From Planctomycetaceae bacterium (GTDB taxonomy: Bacteria; Planctomycetota; Planctomycetia; Planctomycetales; Planctomycetaceae): DNA of 61,821 nt. The position numbers and the translations under genes are program-made. Each line of letters opens with the position of its first letter. Position 1 is the stretch's first letter. The stretch is taken from positions 1 to 61,821 of the forward strand of contig JABURQ010000025.1 of NCBI GenBank assembly GCA_014762625.1. Reading direction: 5' to 3'. Below are positions 9,463-18,882 of this stretch, one piece after another. Below the pieces are notes generated by a model. The model searched no databases, was not told the DNA's origin, and saw only the letters and a program-made list of their open reading frames with translations.

Positions 9463-10599
9463 TTATTTGTTGGGATCATACGAAGTCCGGGGCAGCAAGC
9501 CTTGTCCCGACTGATCGCAGACACGCATCTGAATTTTGTAATCCTGAGCCCAGGGTTGAGTTTGTTCGTTTTGGAGAATTTTGAACAGAATTTCGTTCTT
9601 CCCCTCTTTCAGGGAGACTGGGACTCGGTACTGGTCCCAACGCATTCCGCGATGATACTCCTCGCGAGCGAAAACCAGTTCGCCGTTCACCCACAGCTTC
9701 CAGGCATTGGCGGTCGCCATGCGGAAGTAAACGTCCTGCTCGGAGGGGCTGTCGTATTCGGAGTACATATACATCACCGCCCCTTTGTAGGGACCGATCG
9801 ATTTGGCGATATCCACCGCTCCCATCGGATCGTCGGTCGTGATGGTTTGCCATTGGACCGGACCTTCCATCCCCTCGTAGGAGGCTCCGAAATCGAGTTC
9901 CTCTTCCGGTGGATAAGCGATGTCAAACGCTTTCATCTCCTTGTTGTCGAAGGGGCCGATGATTTTCCAGTCGGTCAGGAGCCCGAAGTGCTTCTGCAAA
10001 TCGACTTCGACATCCATTTCTTTGAGAGCGTCACTGATGGCTTTGACTTGTCCTTCTTCGCTGGCTCCGCTCAAAGCGGTGAGGTAGGCCTCTTTTTTCT
10101 GTTCGCCGGCGTCGAGTTTCTTCGCTCGATCGATGACCTTTTGCACCGCCTGATAACGAATTTCCGCGCTGGAATCTTTCAGCATCCCGTCCAACATCTT
10201 GTCGGCTTTAGCGGGGGTTTTGTGTTTCAGTAACTCAAAGACCATCGACCGCGCCTTTTGATTATTCTCCTGATCCTGGAGGTAGGCGGCGAGTTGGCCC
10301 ATCGGCAAGTCGCCTTCACCGTCCGCCACGATCACTTCAAACGCCGAGCGCAGATAGTTCTCGGCGAGCGGATTGGCTCCGTTCATGGCTTTCAGAATCT
10401 GGGGGAGGGCGTCGCGATCGTTTTTGACCAGAGAGGCGTACGCCGCCTGCGCTTCGATATTTCCAGCCGCCCGGTGATCGACGTCGGTCAGGATTTTGAG
10501 GTCCTCCTGAAGATCAGCGAAGGTGAGGCTCGTCGAAAACGCCAGAATTCCCGAAAGAAAAAGGGCAATGGAGAAGTTGAGTCGAGTCAGGGCCTGCAT
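9463..10599 (-). CDS. secreted protein with HEAT-like repeats and a carbohydrate-binding-like C-terminus
   Basis: A 378-residue protein. The start at 10599 gives a good signal peptide (MQALTRLNFSIALFLSG, cleavage near TFA-DL) behind AAGGAAC; an upstream in-frame ATG would spoil it. Residues about 30-190 are helical and HEAT-like (YASLVKNDRDALPQILKAM, AEIRYQAVQKVID). The C-terminal part begins DWKIIGPFDN and includes FRMATANAWKLWVNGELVF and KEGKNEILFKI, the pattern of jelly-roll domains seen at the ends of planctomycete glycoside-utilisation proteins. It is the first gene of a minus-strand unit continuing into the PQQ-like propeller gene. Exact role unknown. Confidence 0.75.
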   Translation of the reverse strand: MQALTRLNFSIALFLSGILAFSTSLTFADLQEDLKILTDVDHRAAGNIEAQAAYASLVKNDRDALPQILKAMNGANPLAENYLRSAFEVIVADGEGDLPMGQLAAYLQDQENNQKARSMVFELLKHKTPAKADKMLDGMLKDSSAEIRYQAVQKVIDRAKKLDAGEQKKEAYLTALSGASEEGQVKAISDALKEMDVEVDLQKHFGLLTDWKIIGPFDNKEMKAFDIAYPPEEELDFGASYEGMEGPVQWQTITTDDPMGAVDIAKSIGPYKGAVMYMYSEYDSPSEQDVYFRMATANAWKLWVNGELVFAREEYHRGMRWDQYRVPVSLKEGKNEILFKILQNEQTQPWAQDYKIQMRVCDQSGQGLLPRTSYDPNK

Positions 10600-10692
10600 G
10601 AAAAAATGTTCCTTGAGTTCAATGAGCTGAAACAGAATCACGAGCACGTTCAAGATTGGACAAAAATCGGAGTGGAATCAACCCTTTTATCT

Positions 10693-10707
10693 ATTGCTTA
10701 TAGCAAT
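10693..10707. promoter_or_regulatory. perfect 6-3-6 inverted repeat in a divergent promoter region
   Basis: ATTGCT-tat-AGCAAT lies between the divergent HEAT-like gene (-) and the DUF1559 gene (+), about 95 bases from the former and 190 from the latter. The surrounding 299 bases hold no gene that I recognise. It could be an operator, but no regulator is implied. Confidence 0.3.
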
Positions 10708-10898
10708 GCTTGATTTAGAATATTCATCAGTCGGTGTTGTTGCAAAAGGTTCTGTTGCTTTCCAAAGCAGAACAAGCCCAGAGGAACGCACACGCACCCG
10801 GCATGCCAGCTTGTACGACCGCTTCAGGTACGACGGCGAAACTGCTGATTCGTCGAAAAAACTCTTTGTCTCACCCGTTCTGTAAAGGAACACCCCAC

Positions 10899-11894
10899 AT
10901 GCACGTTGCGCGCACTTTGAAGAAGCGAGGGTTTACCCTCATCGAGTTGTTGGTTGTGATTGCGATTATTGCGGTTCTGGTCGCCTTACTGCTGCCGGCG
11001 GTCCAGCAAGCCCGGGAAGCGGCTCGTCGGTCGTCCTGCAAAAATAATTTGAAACAACTGGGACTGGCACTTCACAACTACCACGATTCCCACAATCAAT
11101 TTCCTCCCGGAGCCATTTACCAGCCTCTCACACCGGGCGGAGCCCCGGAAAACGGGCGTGACGCTCGCTGGGGGGCGACCTGGGTGATCTCGCTACTGCC
11201 GTTTATCGATCAGGCACCGCTCTACGCACAATATGATTTCACGCAGATTGCTCGGACCGGCAACGGAACGCCTCTCACCGCCAACAATCTGGTCACGCGA
11301 CAAAAGCTCGTTTCCATGAACTGCCCGTCGCATCCTGCCGTCAATACTTTTTTGACTCAGGACTTCGATGGTTTTGCCAAAGGGAACTACGCCGCCAGTA
11401 CCGGAGCGGGAGGGACGTTTAATCGAAACGATAGTCGCAACACACAGACTCGTGGGCTCTTCAGCGCTGTCGAGCAATTCGGAGGAAATTTCAGCGACAT
11501 GCTCGATGGAAGTTCCAACGCCATCGCACTGGGAGAGATCATCAACGTCGACAGCGGCGGGGACGACCGTGGTGCCTGGGGATGGGCTTCCGGCCCATTA
11601 TTTAGCGGTCGAGCTCGTACTGGGACGCCGGAACGCTTCCTGACACCGAACTCAAACGATATCGATTGTTCCCCTTATGCCTGGAACAATTCGACAGCTC
11701 GGCCTGTGAACCTGCGCAACAATCCGGACTGCACCGGAGCCAACGCGGGAACGGGAGCTCGCAGCTTTCACACCGGTGGCGTCCACTTCACTCTCGGAGA
11801 TGGTAGCGTCCGATTCATTTCAGAAAACATCGATCGCACGACCTATCTGAATCTGCTGTCGGTCGCTGACGGTCAACCGATCGGCGAATTCTAG
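10899..11894 (+). CDS. DUF1559 protein with prepilin-type N-terminus
   Basis: A 331-residue member of the large planctomycete DUF1559 family. The start at 10899 follows AAAGGA and gives a short basic leader, then the type IV prepilin cleavage/methylation motif [16 protein letters not shown] and a hydrophobic helix ending [14 protein letters not shown]. The DUF1559 body contains [15 protein letters not shown] and ends with the H-X9-DG motif ([22 protein letters not shown]). Such proteins are exported and processed by a prepilin peptidase; their function remains unknown. Upstream in-frame ATGs would bury the leader and are unlikely. The gene is followed by a strong hairpin and then a small lipoprotein gene, a common planctomycete arrangement. 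Confidence 0.93.
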   Translation: MHVARTLKKRGFTLIELLVVIAIIAVLVALLLPAVQQAREAARRSSCKNNLKQLGLALHNYHDSHNQFPPGAIYQPLTPGGAPENGRDARWGATWVISLLPFIDQAPLYAQYDFTQIARTGNGTPLTANNLVTRQKLVSMNCPSHPAVNTFLTQDFDGFAKGNYAASTGAGGTFNRNDSRNTQTRGLFSAVEQFGGNFSDMLDGSSNAIALGEIINVDSGGDDRGAWGWASGPLFSGRARTGTPERFLTPNSNDIDCSPYAWNNSTARPVNLRNNPDCTGANAGTGARSFHTGGVHFTLGDGSVRFISENIDRTTYLNLLSVADGQPIGEF

Positions 11895-11917
11895 GTTTCT
11901 CTGACTTTTTCTATTCC

Positions 11918-11957
11918 CGGCTGGCGAGTCATCGATAATCTCGCCAGCCGTTATTCC
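11918..11957 (+). terminator. 11-bp hairpin between the DUF1559 and lipoprotein genes
   Basis: CGGCTGGCGAG (11918-11928) pairs perfectly with CTCGCCAGCCG (11940-11950), with an 11-base loop and TTATTCC after it. The T-run is short. It may terminate partially and so lower expression of the downstream lipoprotein gene relative to the DUF1559 gene. Confidence 0.6.
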
Positions 11958-11971
11958 ATGAAAGTGAGCAC

Positions 11972-12328
11972 ATGACTCAAACACGATTCTTCCTGGCGAT
12001 CCTGCTGTCGTTCCAACTTGCCGTTCTCACCGGTTGCAGCAAAAGCGATCGTGAATTTACAGAGCCGACCGAAACGCAAATCTCCAGCGAAGCCAAAAAA
12101 TATCTGTCAGATTTTGTGGCGAAATCTCGGCAAACCAAAAAGCTGAACGCTGCCGATGTTGAGCCTGTCTTGGAATCTCTGGCAGGTTATCGCGAGACGA
12201 TGGGAGAGAAAATCGAGCCGGTGGTGGCTGTCGCGAATCGATTGAAATCAGAGATCGAATCGAGTTCCTCTCCGAAGAAGATTAAAAGCACTTTGGATGA
12301 ATTTGAACAATCGTTGCAGCAACTCTGA
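11972..12328 (+). CDS. small lipoprotein of unknown function
   Basis: A 118-residue protein with a lipoprotein signal: basic start, hydrophobic helix and lipobox LTGC (Cys at 22). The mature part is hydrophilic and mostly helical (AKKYLSDFVAKSRQTKKLN, then LDEFEQSLQQL at the end). I do not recognise a family. It follows the DUF1559 gene in the same direction across a partial terminator. Genes for small lipoproteins or secreted helical proteins often follow DUF1559 genes in planctomycetes, which suggests a linked role. Confidence 0.8.
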   Translation: MTQTRFFLAILLSFQLAVLTGCSKSDREFTEPTETQISSEAKKYLSDFVAKSRQTKKLNAADVEPVLESLAGYRETMGEKIEPVVAVANRLKSEIESSSSPKKIKSTLDEFEQSLQQL

Positions 12329-12352
12329 AACAGCGATCGATCAACCATAAAT

Positions 12353-12403
12353 AAAGCCCCGATTTCTCCAGACCGGCGGGTTGGTCGGGAGAATCGGGAC
12401 TTT
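12353..12403. terminator. bidirectional terminator-like hairpin
   Basis: AAAGCCCCGATTTCTCC and GGGAGAATCGGGACTTT form an imperfect stem of about 14 bp around a 17-base loop. It has A/T flanks on both sides. It lies between two convergent genes ending at 12328 (+) and 12440 (-) and can serve both. Confidence 0.7.
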
Positions 12404-12439
12404 GTCATTCTGCACACAGCCGAATGAGGGTCGTTCAGA

Positions 12440-12739
12440 TCAATACCGCAAACCGAATCCGAAGTTTCGACCCTGGATGTATAGGCCACCGCTTCGACCA
12501 CGACGGTGATAGTGGTTATGTCCGTAACCTCTGAATCCACCACGTCGTCGGTTAAATGAGTTGTAATACGGTGTGGAATATCGGTAATTGCGATATCCAG
12601 AGCGATAGGGCGAGGAATATCGATATCCCGAATATCCACGGGAATAGCCGGAACGACAGTGATCCGCGCTGGCAGAATTGACGTTGGCAAACAGTGCAAT
12701 CGCCGCTACTGATAGTCCTAATACAAATGCCCGTTTCAT
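12440..12739 (-). CDS. small secreted Tyr/Arg/Gly/Ser-rich protein
   Basis: A 99-residue protein. The ATG at 12739 sits behind a strong AAGGAG and opens a clear signal peptide (MKRAFVLGLSVAAIALF, cleavage near SASA-DH). The mature chain of about 75 residues is low-complexity, with repeated S/Y/R/G units (GYSRGYSGYRYSSPYRSGYR) followed by a His/Arg/Gly part (GYGHNHYHRRGRSGG). It is strongly basic and aromatic. It resembles coat, matrix or adhesive proteins in composition but belongs to no family I can name. The upstream in-frame ATGs lack a ribosome binding site. Confidence 0.75.
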   Translation of the reverse strand: MKRAFVLGLSVAAIALFANVNSASADHCRSGYSRGYSGYRYSSPYRSGYRNYRYSTPYYNSFNRRRGGFRGYGHNHYHRRGRSGGLYIQGRNFGFGLRY

Positions 12740-13035
12740 GATTGTCTCCTTCCAGAGGTAGGTGAATTGAGGTGGGTCTGAATGCATTATCAACGCAGAG
12801 AAAATGCCAAGTGCGCTAACAAACCCCTTAAAAGACTGTAAACTGTTGTGTAAATTATCCTTACGGACATTTAGGTTTCAGAACAGTCAGTGTGCTGTCG
12901 TTCTCAATGTGTCTCTAATTCGCAACTTCTGCGGTCAATATGACTACACTTTTCAGCACGCAACCTGGTGCATAAGATTCACCAGACAGATTCATTCATA
13001 TCCGTAACGGATTTATTTTTGGACAAGGTGATTTG

Positions 13036-13734
13036 ATGTTTTTCTTCGACCCCCGCTACCTGCTGTTTGTTTCTCCCGCCATTCTGCTCATGATCTGGGC
13101 GCAGTACCGCATCAAAAGTGCTTACGGCAAGGGGATGAAAGTTCCCGCCCGGTTGAGCGGCGCGGCCGCGGCCCGTTACATACTCGATCAGTCCGGTTTA
13201 CAAAATGTCGATATCGAGGAGACTCACGGACATCTTTCCGATCACTACGATCCCCACGATAAAGTGCTGCGATTGTCGCGTGACGTCTATCACAACCGGT
13301 CTGCGTCGGCGGTCGGAATTGCGGCTCACGAAGCGGGTCACGCCATTCAGGACGCCGAGAACTATGCTCCGTTGGTGATACGCAATGCTGCCGTCCCGGC
13401 TGCTCAGTTCGGATCCGGACTGTTTACAATCATGCTGATTGGCGGCCTGATCCTGAGCTATTTTGCTGCCAAAGTCGGTTTTACCGTGCTTGTTCTGGCA
13501 CTTCTCTGCTATGCGCTGGTGGTTCTCTTTCAGATTATCAATCTCCCCGTGGAATTTGACGCCTCCAAACGCGCTAAGCGCGTATTGAGCGACTATCAGG
13601 TCGTCGATGATGAGGGAGCGGCTGTCGTGAATGACGTTCTGAATGCGGCAGCCATGACCTATGTCGCGGCAACTCTCCAGGCCGTCATGACCTTGCTGTA
13701 TTACGCTTATGTGATCCTGGGACATCGCGACTGA
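13036..13734 (+). CDS. YugP-like membrane zinc metallopeptidase
   Basis: A 232-residue protein of the Zn_peptidase_2 family (YugP-like). It has an N-terminal membrane helix (FFFDPRYLLFVSPAILLMIW) and the zinc motif HEAGH in GIAAHEAGHAIQDAENY. Two further helices lie near residues 132-175, followed by the family signature NLPVEFDASKRAKRVL, which supplies the third ligand Glu. A final hydrophobic segment closes the chain. An in-frame TTG lies directly before the ATG; I take the ATG. The substrate of this family is unknown. It stands alone, upstream of and in the same direction as the Gfo/Idh/MocA gene, about 180 bases apart. Confidence 0.9.
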   Translation: MFFFDPRYLLFVSPAILLMIWAQYRIKSAYGKGMKVPARLSGAAAARYILDQSGLQNVDIEETHGHLSDHYDPHDKVLRLSRDVYHNRSASAVGIAAHEAGHAIQDAENYAPLVIRNAAVPAAQFGSGLFTIMLIGGLILSYFAAKVGFTVLVLALLCYALVVLFQIINLPVEFDASKRAKRVLSDYQVVDDEGAAVVNDVLNAAAMTYVAATLQAVMTLLYYAYVILGHRD

Positions 13735-13911
13735 TTCGTGTCGCCACTCCGTCCTTGAGTCGGTCAGTCGTCGAAAATCATCTGGGAACCTTTCCCTTTT
13801 CCGCTTATAGTGGAGGGGCGTTTCAGACGATGTCTATTCCGCATCACACAGTACTTTCATCGCGTGTGATGGATTCATTTCGACACACATTCTGCACACA
13901 AGGACTTACTT

Positions 13912-15297
13912 ATGACGACAAGACGCGATTTTCTGAAAACAGGGACCGCGGCCGCGGCAGCCGCATCCATGCCTTATTATTTTACGGCGGAATCCGCGCG
14001 TGCGGCAGCATTTCAGAGTCCCAATGAACGACCTGTTCTGGGATGCATCGGGACGGGAAGCCGCTGGAATGCGGTCGGTCCGAATGCGATGCAATTTTCG
14101 GATTGTGTCGCCGTGGCGGATGTCGATGCCCTGCATCTGGATGCGGGACGGGATAAAGTCAAAAACATCCAGTCCAAAAAAGGGTTTGACGGCCACGTCG
14201 CCATGTATGAAGACTACCGGGCGATTCTCGATCGGGACGATATCGATGTGGTGACGATTGTGACCCCCGACCACTGGCATTCCAAGATTGCGATTGAGGC
14301 GATGCAGGCGGGCAAGGACGTTTATTGCGAAAAGCCGCTGACCCTCACCATTATGGAAGGGAAGCAGATCATCAAAGTGCTGGAAGAAACCAACCGGGTC
14401 TTCCAAGTCGGAACTCAGCAACGCAGCGAAATGGGACTCCGCTTCCTGCAGGCGATTGCCATGATCCGCGATGGACGGATCGGTGATGTCCAGAAAGTGA
14501 CCTGCAATATCGGAGGCTCTCCCACCTGCGACCCCATCCCCAAGGTCGATGTTCCGCAGGGACTGAACTGGGAGATGTGGCAGGGACAAGTGCCATTGAA
14601 AGATTTTCGCTTCCGCGATTCCGGACGCTGGGGGAACTCTCGGTGCCACTACGAATTCCGCTGGTGGTACGAATACTCAGGCGGCAAGATGACCGACTGG
14701 GGGGCTCACCATGTCGATATCGCTCAATGGGCAATCGGACAGAACGGCCCCGGTCAGGGACCGGTGAGCGTTGAAGGAAAAGCCGAGCATCCGGTGACAA
14801 TGGAAAACGGCTATCCCGTCGAGGACGATCGCTACAATACCGCGCATGCGTTCGATATCAATGTGATGTTCGGGAACGGCGTGGAGATGAAAATTGTGAG
14901 CGATTCGTCGGATGGGAACGGCATTCTCTTTGAAGGAACGGAAGGCCGATTCCACGTCAGTCGCGGTCGCACTAAAGGGGCTCCGTTCGAAGAACTGAAG
15001 AGTAATCCACTGCCGGAAGGGGCGATCGCCGAAGTGTACGGCGGGAAGAACCCCGCGAAAGGGAATGCCCACATGGCGAACTTCTTCGATTGTCTCGCCA
15101 GTCGGGAAAAGCCGATCTCGGACGTCTGGTCTCATCATCGGGCGATGACGACTTGCCATCTGGCGAACATTGCGATTCGCCTGGGACGCAAACTCGAATG
15201 GGATCCCCAAACCCAGCAGGTCACCAACGACACCGAAGCCAATACGTGGCAAGCTCGCGAACAGCGAAAAGGCTACGAGATTAACGTTTCTGTCTAA
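13912..15297 (+). CDS. Gfo/Idh/MocA-family oxidoreductase with Tat-type signal
   Basis: A 461-residue NAD(P)-dependent oxidoreductase of the family acting on sugars and inositols. It begins [19 protein letters not shown], a twin-arginine signal, so the enzyme is probably exported folded. The Rossmann part follows ([15 protein letters not shown]), and the family catalytic motif is present as CEKPLTL. A C-terminal part has [23 protein letters not shown], typical of planctomycete members with large expansions. The substrate cannot be deduced. A strong terminator follows at 15324. Confidence 0.93.
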   Translation: MTTRRDFLKTGTAAAAAASMPYYFTAESARAAAFQSPNERPVLGCIGTGSRWNAVGPNAMQFSDCVAVADVDALHLDAGRDKVKNIQSKKGFDGHVAMYEDYRAILDRDDIDVVTIVTPDHWHSKIAIEAMQAGKDVYCEKPLTLTIMEGKQIIKVLEETNRVFQVGTQQRSEMGLRFLQAIAMIRDGRIGDVQKVTCNIGGSPTCDPIPKVDVPQGLNWEMWQGQVPLKDFRFRDSGRWGNSRCHYEFRWWYEYSGGKMTDWGAHHVDIAQWAIGQNGPGQGPVSVEGKAEHPVTMENGYPVEDDRYNTAHAFDINVMFGNGVEMKIVSDSSDGNGILFEGTEGRFHVSRGRTKGAPFEELKSNPLPEGAIAEVYGGKNPAKGNAHMANFFDCLASREKPISDVWSHHRAMTTCHLANIAIRLGRKLEWDPQTQQVTNDTEANTWQAREQRKGYEINVSV

Positions 15298-15323
15298 TTT
15301 CTGCTCAACAATCTGAACTCCTG

Positions 15324-15358
15324 ACGGTCGGTCCCTTGATGGGGGCCGACCGTTTTTT
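15324..15358 (+). terminator. rho-independent terminator of the oxidoreductase gene
   Basis: ACGGTCGGtCCC (15324-15335) and GGGggCCGACCGT form a stem of about 11 bp around TTGAT, followed by six Ts. The T-run reaches the stop codon of the convergent Nramp-family gene, so the two genes share this hairpin. Confidence 0.9.
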
Positions 15359-17393
15359 ACATCAGCTTGCTGATCACTCCCCAAGCCCCCGTAATCAATA
15401 ATCCCACGCAGGAAAGAATCAACATCGTATCCCACAACTTCGACGGCTTGAGCCGTTCGTCCGTCATCCGGTAGCGGAAGAACAACGAGCCCAGGCCGAT
15501 CATGGGGAGCATGATGGCTTGAGCCATCGCGGCAATCATGATGAGGGTGACCGGGTTCGCCCCCGACGCAAAGATCGCGAAACTGGTGGAGGGGATCAAC
15601 GTACAGAAAAAGAGCAAGGCGCGGTCGTGAGTTTTGGGATTATTGCGGTCGATCAGGCCGAACACCTTGCAGCCATCCACGTACATTCGTGCGTTTCCGG
15701 CATTCGCGACCAGGAACGTGGAATACAAAACCGCAATCGCTCCGATCAGGAACAGCCACCCCGCGTATTCTCCAAAGACGGGAACATATGCGGCGGCCAG
15801 GGTGCTCACCATACGAATGCCGTCTGGGTCACGTCCCTCGTTGAATAGTACCGCGACTCCCATCATGTAGAAGGCGATCGTGGCGATGGTGTAAATGCAC
15901 ATCGAGAGAAACGCGTCGTAGAGCATCACTCTCATCCAACCTTTGGCGCGTTTGGCCCACTGGGGATCATCCGACCGAACCCCCGCCCATTTGGCGTAGC
16001 CTTTTTCAAGACACCAGTAGGGATAGGTGATCAGTTCGGTCGCGCCGACACCGATAATTCCAAACGTCGCCAACGCGGTAAAGAGCGGGTTCTTCTCCCC
16101 CGGAACCTTCTCGGGCAGCGACATCGTCAGGCCGGATAAGAACTTCGGCAGCGAGATGCTCCACTGTTCGGTGTATTGCAACGAGATCACGTTCCCGATG
16201 GTGATGATGGTAAACGCCACAACGAGCACCGTCGAGAGGTTCTGTAACAGGTTGTAACGTCCGGCCCAGAGCAGAATGATCGTGATCAGCGTTCCGACGC
16301 CCGCCCAGATTTTATCGTCCTGGGTCCAGGGCTCGACCGTCTCAGCGATCATCGCTTTCGCTTCATCGTTCTCGGCTTCCGTCTTCGCCTGATTGAGAAA
16401 GTAGACCGCACCGACGGAGGCGATGCCGCGGTTCCGATCTCGATTGACGTCGGATAATTCCGCCGAGAGGATTTCGTGCCCGTGGAGAGCGCGTTTTTTC
16501 TGATCGGTATTCATTTCCAGCAGATACTGAATCGCTTTCGGAAGATCGTCGGACGGATCCAGCGATTTCAGTAGCTCGAGATTCGCCTCGCTGAGGAGAT
16601 CGTTCAGATTCTGACGCGCGGCGATCTTTTCGTCCGAAGGAGAGGCAAGAACTCCCAACGCGGGGGACTGTCCTGCTTCGGATTTGATCAACGTTTCAAT
16701 TTGAGCGTTAATCTGGGTGAGCTGTTCCTGAGGAATCTGCTCGATGAGCGCGCTTGTGGAACGTAAGTTGGAAGAGATCCATTGTTGTTCGTGAGTTTCG
16801 TATTTCTCATCGCTGATATGCTCGGGGTCAGCAATCGAACGGCTCAAGCGCAAGTCCCACTCGGAAAGTAAATACGGATCCCGATCGAGGTAGCGATTGA
16901 TTTGTCCGATGGAGGGGATTTGCGTCGCTTGCCGAAAGTCGCCCGAGAGAGGCATCGAGAGGGCCATCGACTGTCCCACGCCGCCGACAATTCCCCCCAA
17001 CTGTCCCACGGTACACAGCATCATGAACAACCAGAACCAGACGATCCAGTTCACTTTCGCGCGCGGTCCGGGGACGCGGTTGAGCGCAGTGAGAGTCGTT
17101 TCGCCGTGAGTAATGGCGTAACGGCCTAATTCGATCTGCACGAAGACCTTGATCAAACAGCCGAGCGTGATCAGCCAGAGAAGAGTCATCCCGGCCTGGG
17201 CACCGGTTTTCGTGGTGGCGATCAATTCGCCGGAACCGACGATGGCTCCCGCGATAATCAAGCCGGGGCCGAGTCTTTTAAGGATGCCGAAAAAATCGGT
17301 GGGGGCGGGGATGACTTCCGAATTGTCGACGGGGGCTGATTCTCCATCGCCGTGAATTTCCGGGACGGAGGAATCCTGGGGTTTCTCATTCAT
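15357..17393 (-). CDS. divergent Nramp-family transporter with a large internal insertion
   Basis: A 678-residue membrane protein. The first helix, LGPGLIIAGAIVGSGELI (from residue 41), aligns with Nramp helix 1, but the metal-binding DPGN is replaced by GSGE. The helix 6 region reads GVGATELITYPYWCLEKG, so the MPH motif is also absent. Helices 1-4 are followed by a hydrophilic stretch of about 205 residues (roughly 150-358), rich in Gln/Glu/Asp and probably helical, before the remaining helices. Ordinary Nramp proteins have about 400-450 residues. The cargo is unlikely to be handled as in Mn/Fe transporters and remains unknown. The upstream region is shared with the divergent cyclase gene. 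Confidence 0.8.
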   Translation of the reverse strand: MNEKPQDSSVPEIHGDGESAPVDNSEVIPAPTDFFGILKRLGPGLIIAGAIVGSGELIATTKTGAQAGMTLLWLITLGCLIKVFVQIELGRYAITHGETTLTALNRVPGPRAKVNWIVWFWLFMMLCTVGQLGGIVGGVGQSMALSMPLSGDFRQATQIPSIGQINRYLDRDPYLLSEWDLRLSRSIADPEHISDEKYETHEQQWISSNLRSTSALIEQIPQEQLTQINAQIETLIKSEAGQSPALGVLASPSDEKIAARQNLNDLLSEANLELLKSLDPSDDLPKAIQYLLEMNTDQKKRALHGHEILSAELSDVNRDRNRGIASVGAVYFLNQAKTEAENDEAKAMIAETVEPWTQDDKIWAGVGTLITIILLWAGRYNLLQNLSTVLVVAFTIITIGNVISLQYTEQWSISLPKFLSGLTMSLPEKVPGEKNPLFTALATFGIIGVGATELITYPYWCLEKGYAKWAGVRSDDPQWAKRAKGWMRVMLYDAFLSMCIYTIATIAFYMMGVAVLFNEGRDPDGIRMVSTLAAAYVPVFGEYAGWLFLIGAIAVLYSTFLVANAGNARMYVDGCKVFGLIDRNNPKTHDRALLFFCTLIPSTSFAIFASGANPVTLIMIAAMAQAIMLPMIGLGSLFFRYRMTDERLKPSKLWDTMLILSCVGLLITGAWGVISKLM

Positions 17394-17696
17394 ATCAGTG
17401 TCCTGTCGGCGTCGGGGTCTTTCATCTGGTTACGGTGAAAAAAACTGACGCCCGTGTGTGTGGAGGCTCTGGATGGCGACTGTACTGCCAGACGCAAGTG
17501 CAATCAAGAACTGATTTTGGGCATGATCGGGAGGATCGTGCCACTTATCACGATCAGAGAACGCGAACCCAGAAGAGAATCTTGATGTGGGAGCGAAAAG
17601 GATGGCTGAAATTTACCGGACAGGGGGATATAGTAGTAATAGAGAAGATCATCATAGAAAATAGACAGCATCCATCCCCATACTCCTCACCTTATC
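17394..17696. other. divergent intergenic region with an inverted repeat
   Basis: This stretch of 303 bases between the Nramp-family gene (-) and the cyclase gene (+) holds no gene I can support. An 89-residue open frame on the plus strand has no ribosome binding site or recognisable protein. The stretch contains GGCATGATC/GATCGTGCC at 17520-17542, a 9-bp stem with one G-T wobble, and an A/T-rich segment near 17628-17660 that may hold the cyclase promoter. Confidence 0.5.
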
Positions 17697-18875
17697 ATGT
17701 TTGAATCACGCGTTCCCGACTCGCTCGATCTTGAATTTCAGGTTCCCTCGACGCATCGTCTTCGATTTACCAACGATATTTTCGCCGGAGATCAGGAAGT
17801 ACTCGCTGATTTGCTGGAAACCTCTCCCGGTCGAACTCCCAAAGTCCAATTCTGGGTGGATGAGTGTGTCGCGCAAGCGAACCCCGATCTGAAAAGTAAA
17901 ATCCGGAATTTTGCCCAACGCTACAAAGACTCCATCGAACTGGCGGGGAACGTCCAGTTCATTACCGGCGGAGAGGATGTCAAAAATGACATTCATGTGA
18001 TGGAACGGATGCTCAAGGTTATCAACGCTCACGATCTCGATCGGAGAAGCTATATCATCGTCATCGGCGGGGGAGCCGTGCTGGATGCTGTCGGATTTGC
18101 CGCGGCGATCGCCCATCGCGGCATCCGCTTGATTCGCATCCCGACCACGACACTGGCGCAGGCCGATTCCGGAGTCGGTGTCAAAAACAGCGTGAACCTG
18201 TTTCACAAAAAGAATTGGGTGGGGACGTTCGCCGTTCCCTGGGCGGTGATTAACGACGCGAACTTACTGCGAACGCTTCCCGAACGCGATTTTCGTTGCG
18301 GCTTCAGCGAAGCCATCAAAGTCGCACTCCTCAAAGATGCGACGTTTTTCAACTGGCTCTGCGAACATGCAGGACAGATTCGCAATCGCGAGCCGGACGT
18401 CTGTTCGACGGCGATCCGGGAATCTTCCCGCTGGCACATTCGTCACATCACGGAAGGGGGAGACCCTTTTGAAGCGCTCGAAGCGCGTCCGCTCGACTTC
18501 GGACACTGGTCGGCTCACAAGCTGGAGGTCATGACGGACTTCGCCGTTAAACATGGTGAAGCGGTCGCGATGGGAGTCGGCATTGACTGTCTGTATTCCG
18601 CGCGAACCCTGGGACTGGATCGCAAACATGCCGTAGAGGCGATTCGAGCGCTGACCGAAATGGGGATCGCCATGTGGCATCCGCTGTTGGAAGAATCGAC
18701 GACTCTGTTTGAGGGACTGGAAGAATTTCGCCAGCATCTGGGAGGTCGCCTGACGATCACGATGTTGAACGCTCCCGGAGAGCCCGTCAACGTACACGAA
18801 ATCGATCAGATCGCTATGCAGGAGTCGATGGACGAACTGGCGGAAATGGTCTCTGCCACATCCGATCGAACCTGA
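17697..18875 (+). CDS. 3-dehydroquinate-synthase-like sugar phosphate cyclase, EboD-like
   Basis: A 392-residue member of the DHQS-like cyclase superfamily. The NAD-binding part shows [18 protein letters not shown] and [17 protein letters not shown]. Zinc ligands are the Glu in [12 protein letters not shown], the His in [12 protein letters not shown] and the His in [10 protein letters not shown]. AroB normally has LNLGHTFGHAIE at the second site. The [12 protein letters not shown] form recalls EboD, the cyclase of the ebo cluster needed to export scytonemin precursors and related metabolites. No other ebo gene lies nearby and no shikimate genes are present, so its product is uncertain. It ends 7 bases from the convergent holB. 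Confidence 0.85.
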   Translation: MFESRVPDSLDLEFQVPSTHRLRFTNDIFAGDQEVLADLLETSPGRTPKVQFWVDECVAQANPDLKSKIRNFAQRYKDSIELAGNVQFITGGEDVKNDIHVMERMLKVINAHDLDRRSYIIVIGGGAVLDAVGFAAAIAHRGIRLIRIPTTTLAQADSGVGVKNSVNLFHKKNWVGTFAVPWAVINDANLLRTLPERDFRCGFSEAIKVALLKDATFFNWLCEHAGQIRNREPDVCSTAIRESSRWHIRHITEGGDPFEALEARPLDFGHWSAHKLEVMTDFAVKHGEAVAMGVGIDCLYSARTLGLDRKHAVEAIRALTEMGIAMWHPLLEESTTLFEGLEEFRQHLGGRLTITMLNAPGEPVNVHEIDQIAMQESMDELAEMVSATSDRT

Positions 18876-18882
18876 GACCCGT

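Noticed and set aside
15300-15356. Possible manganese riboswitch near the Nramp-family gene
   Set aside because: The structure is downstream of the gene and is a plain terminator; I saw no yybP-ykoY pattern in the gene's own upstream region.
17435-17704. 89-residue open frame before the cyclase gene
   Set aside because: No ribosome binding site or family features; it runs through the divergent promoter region and into the cyclase start.
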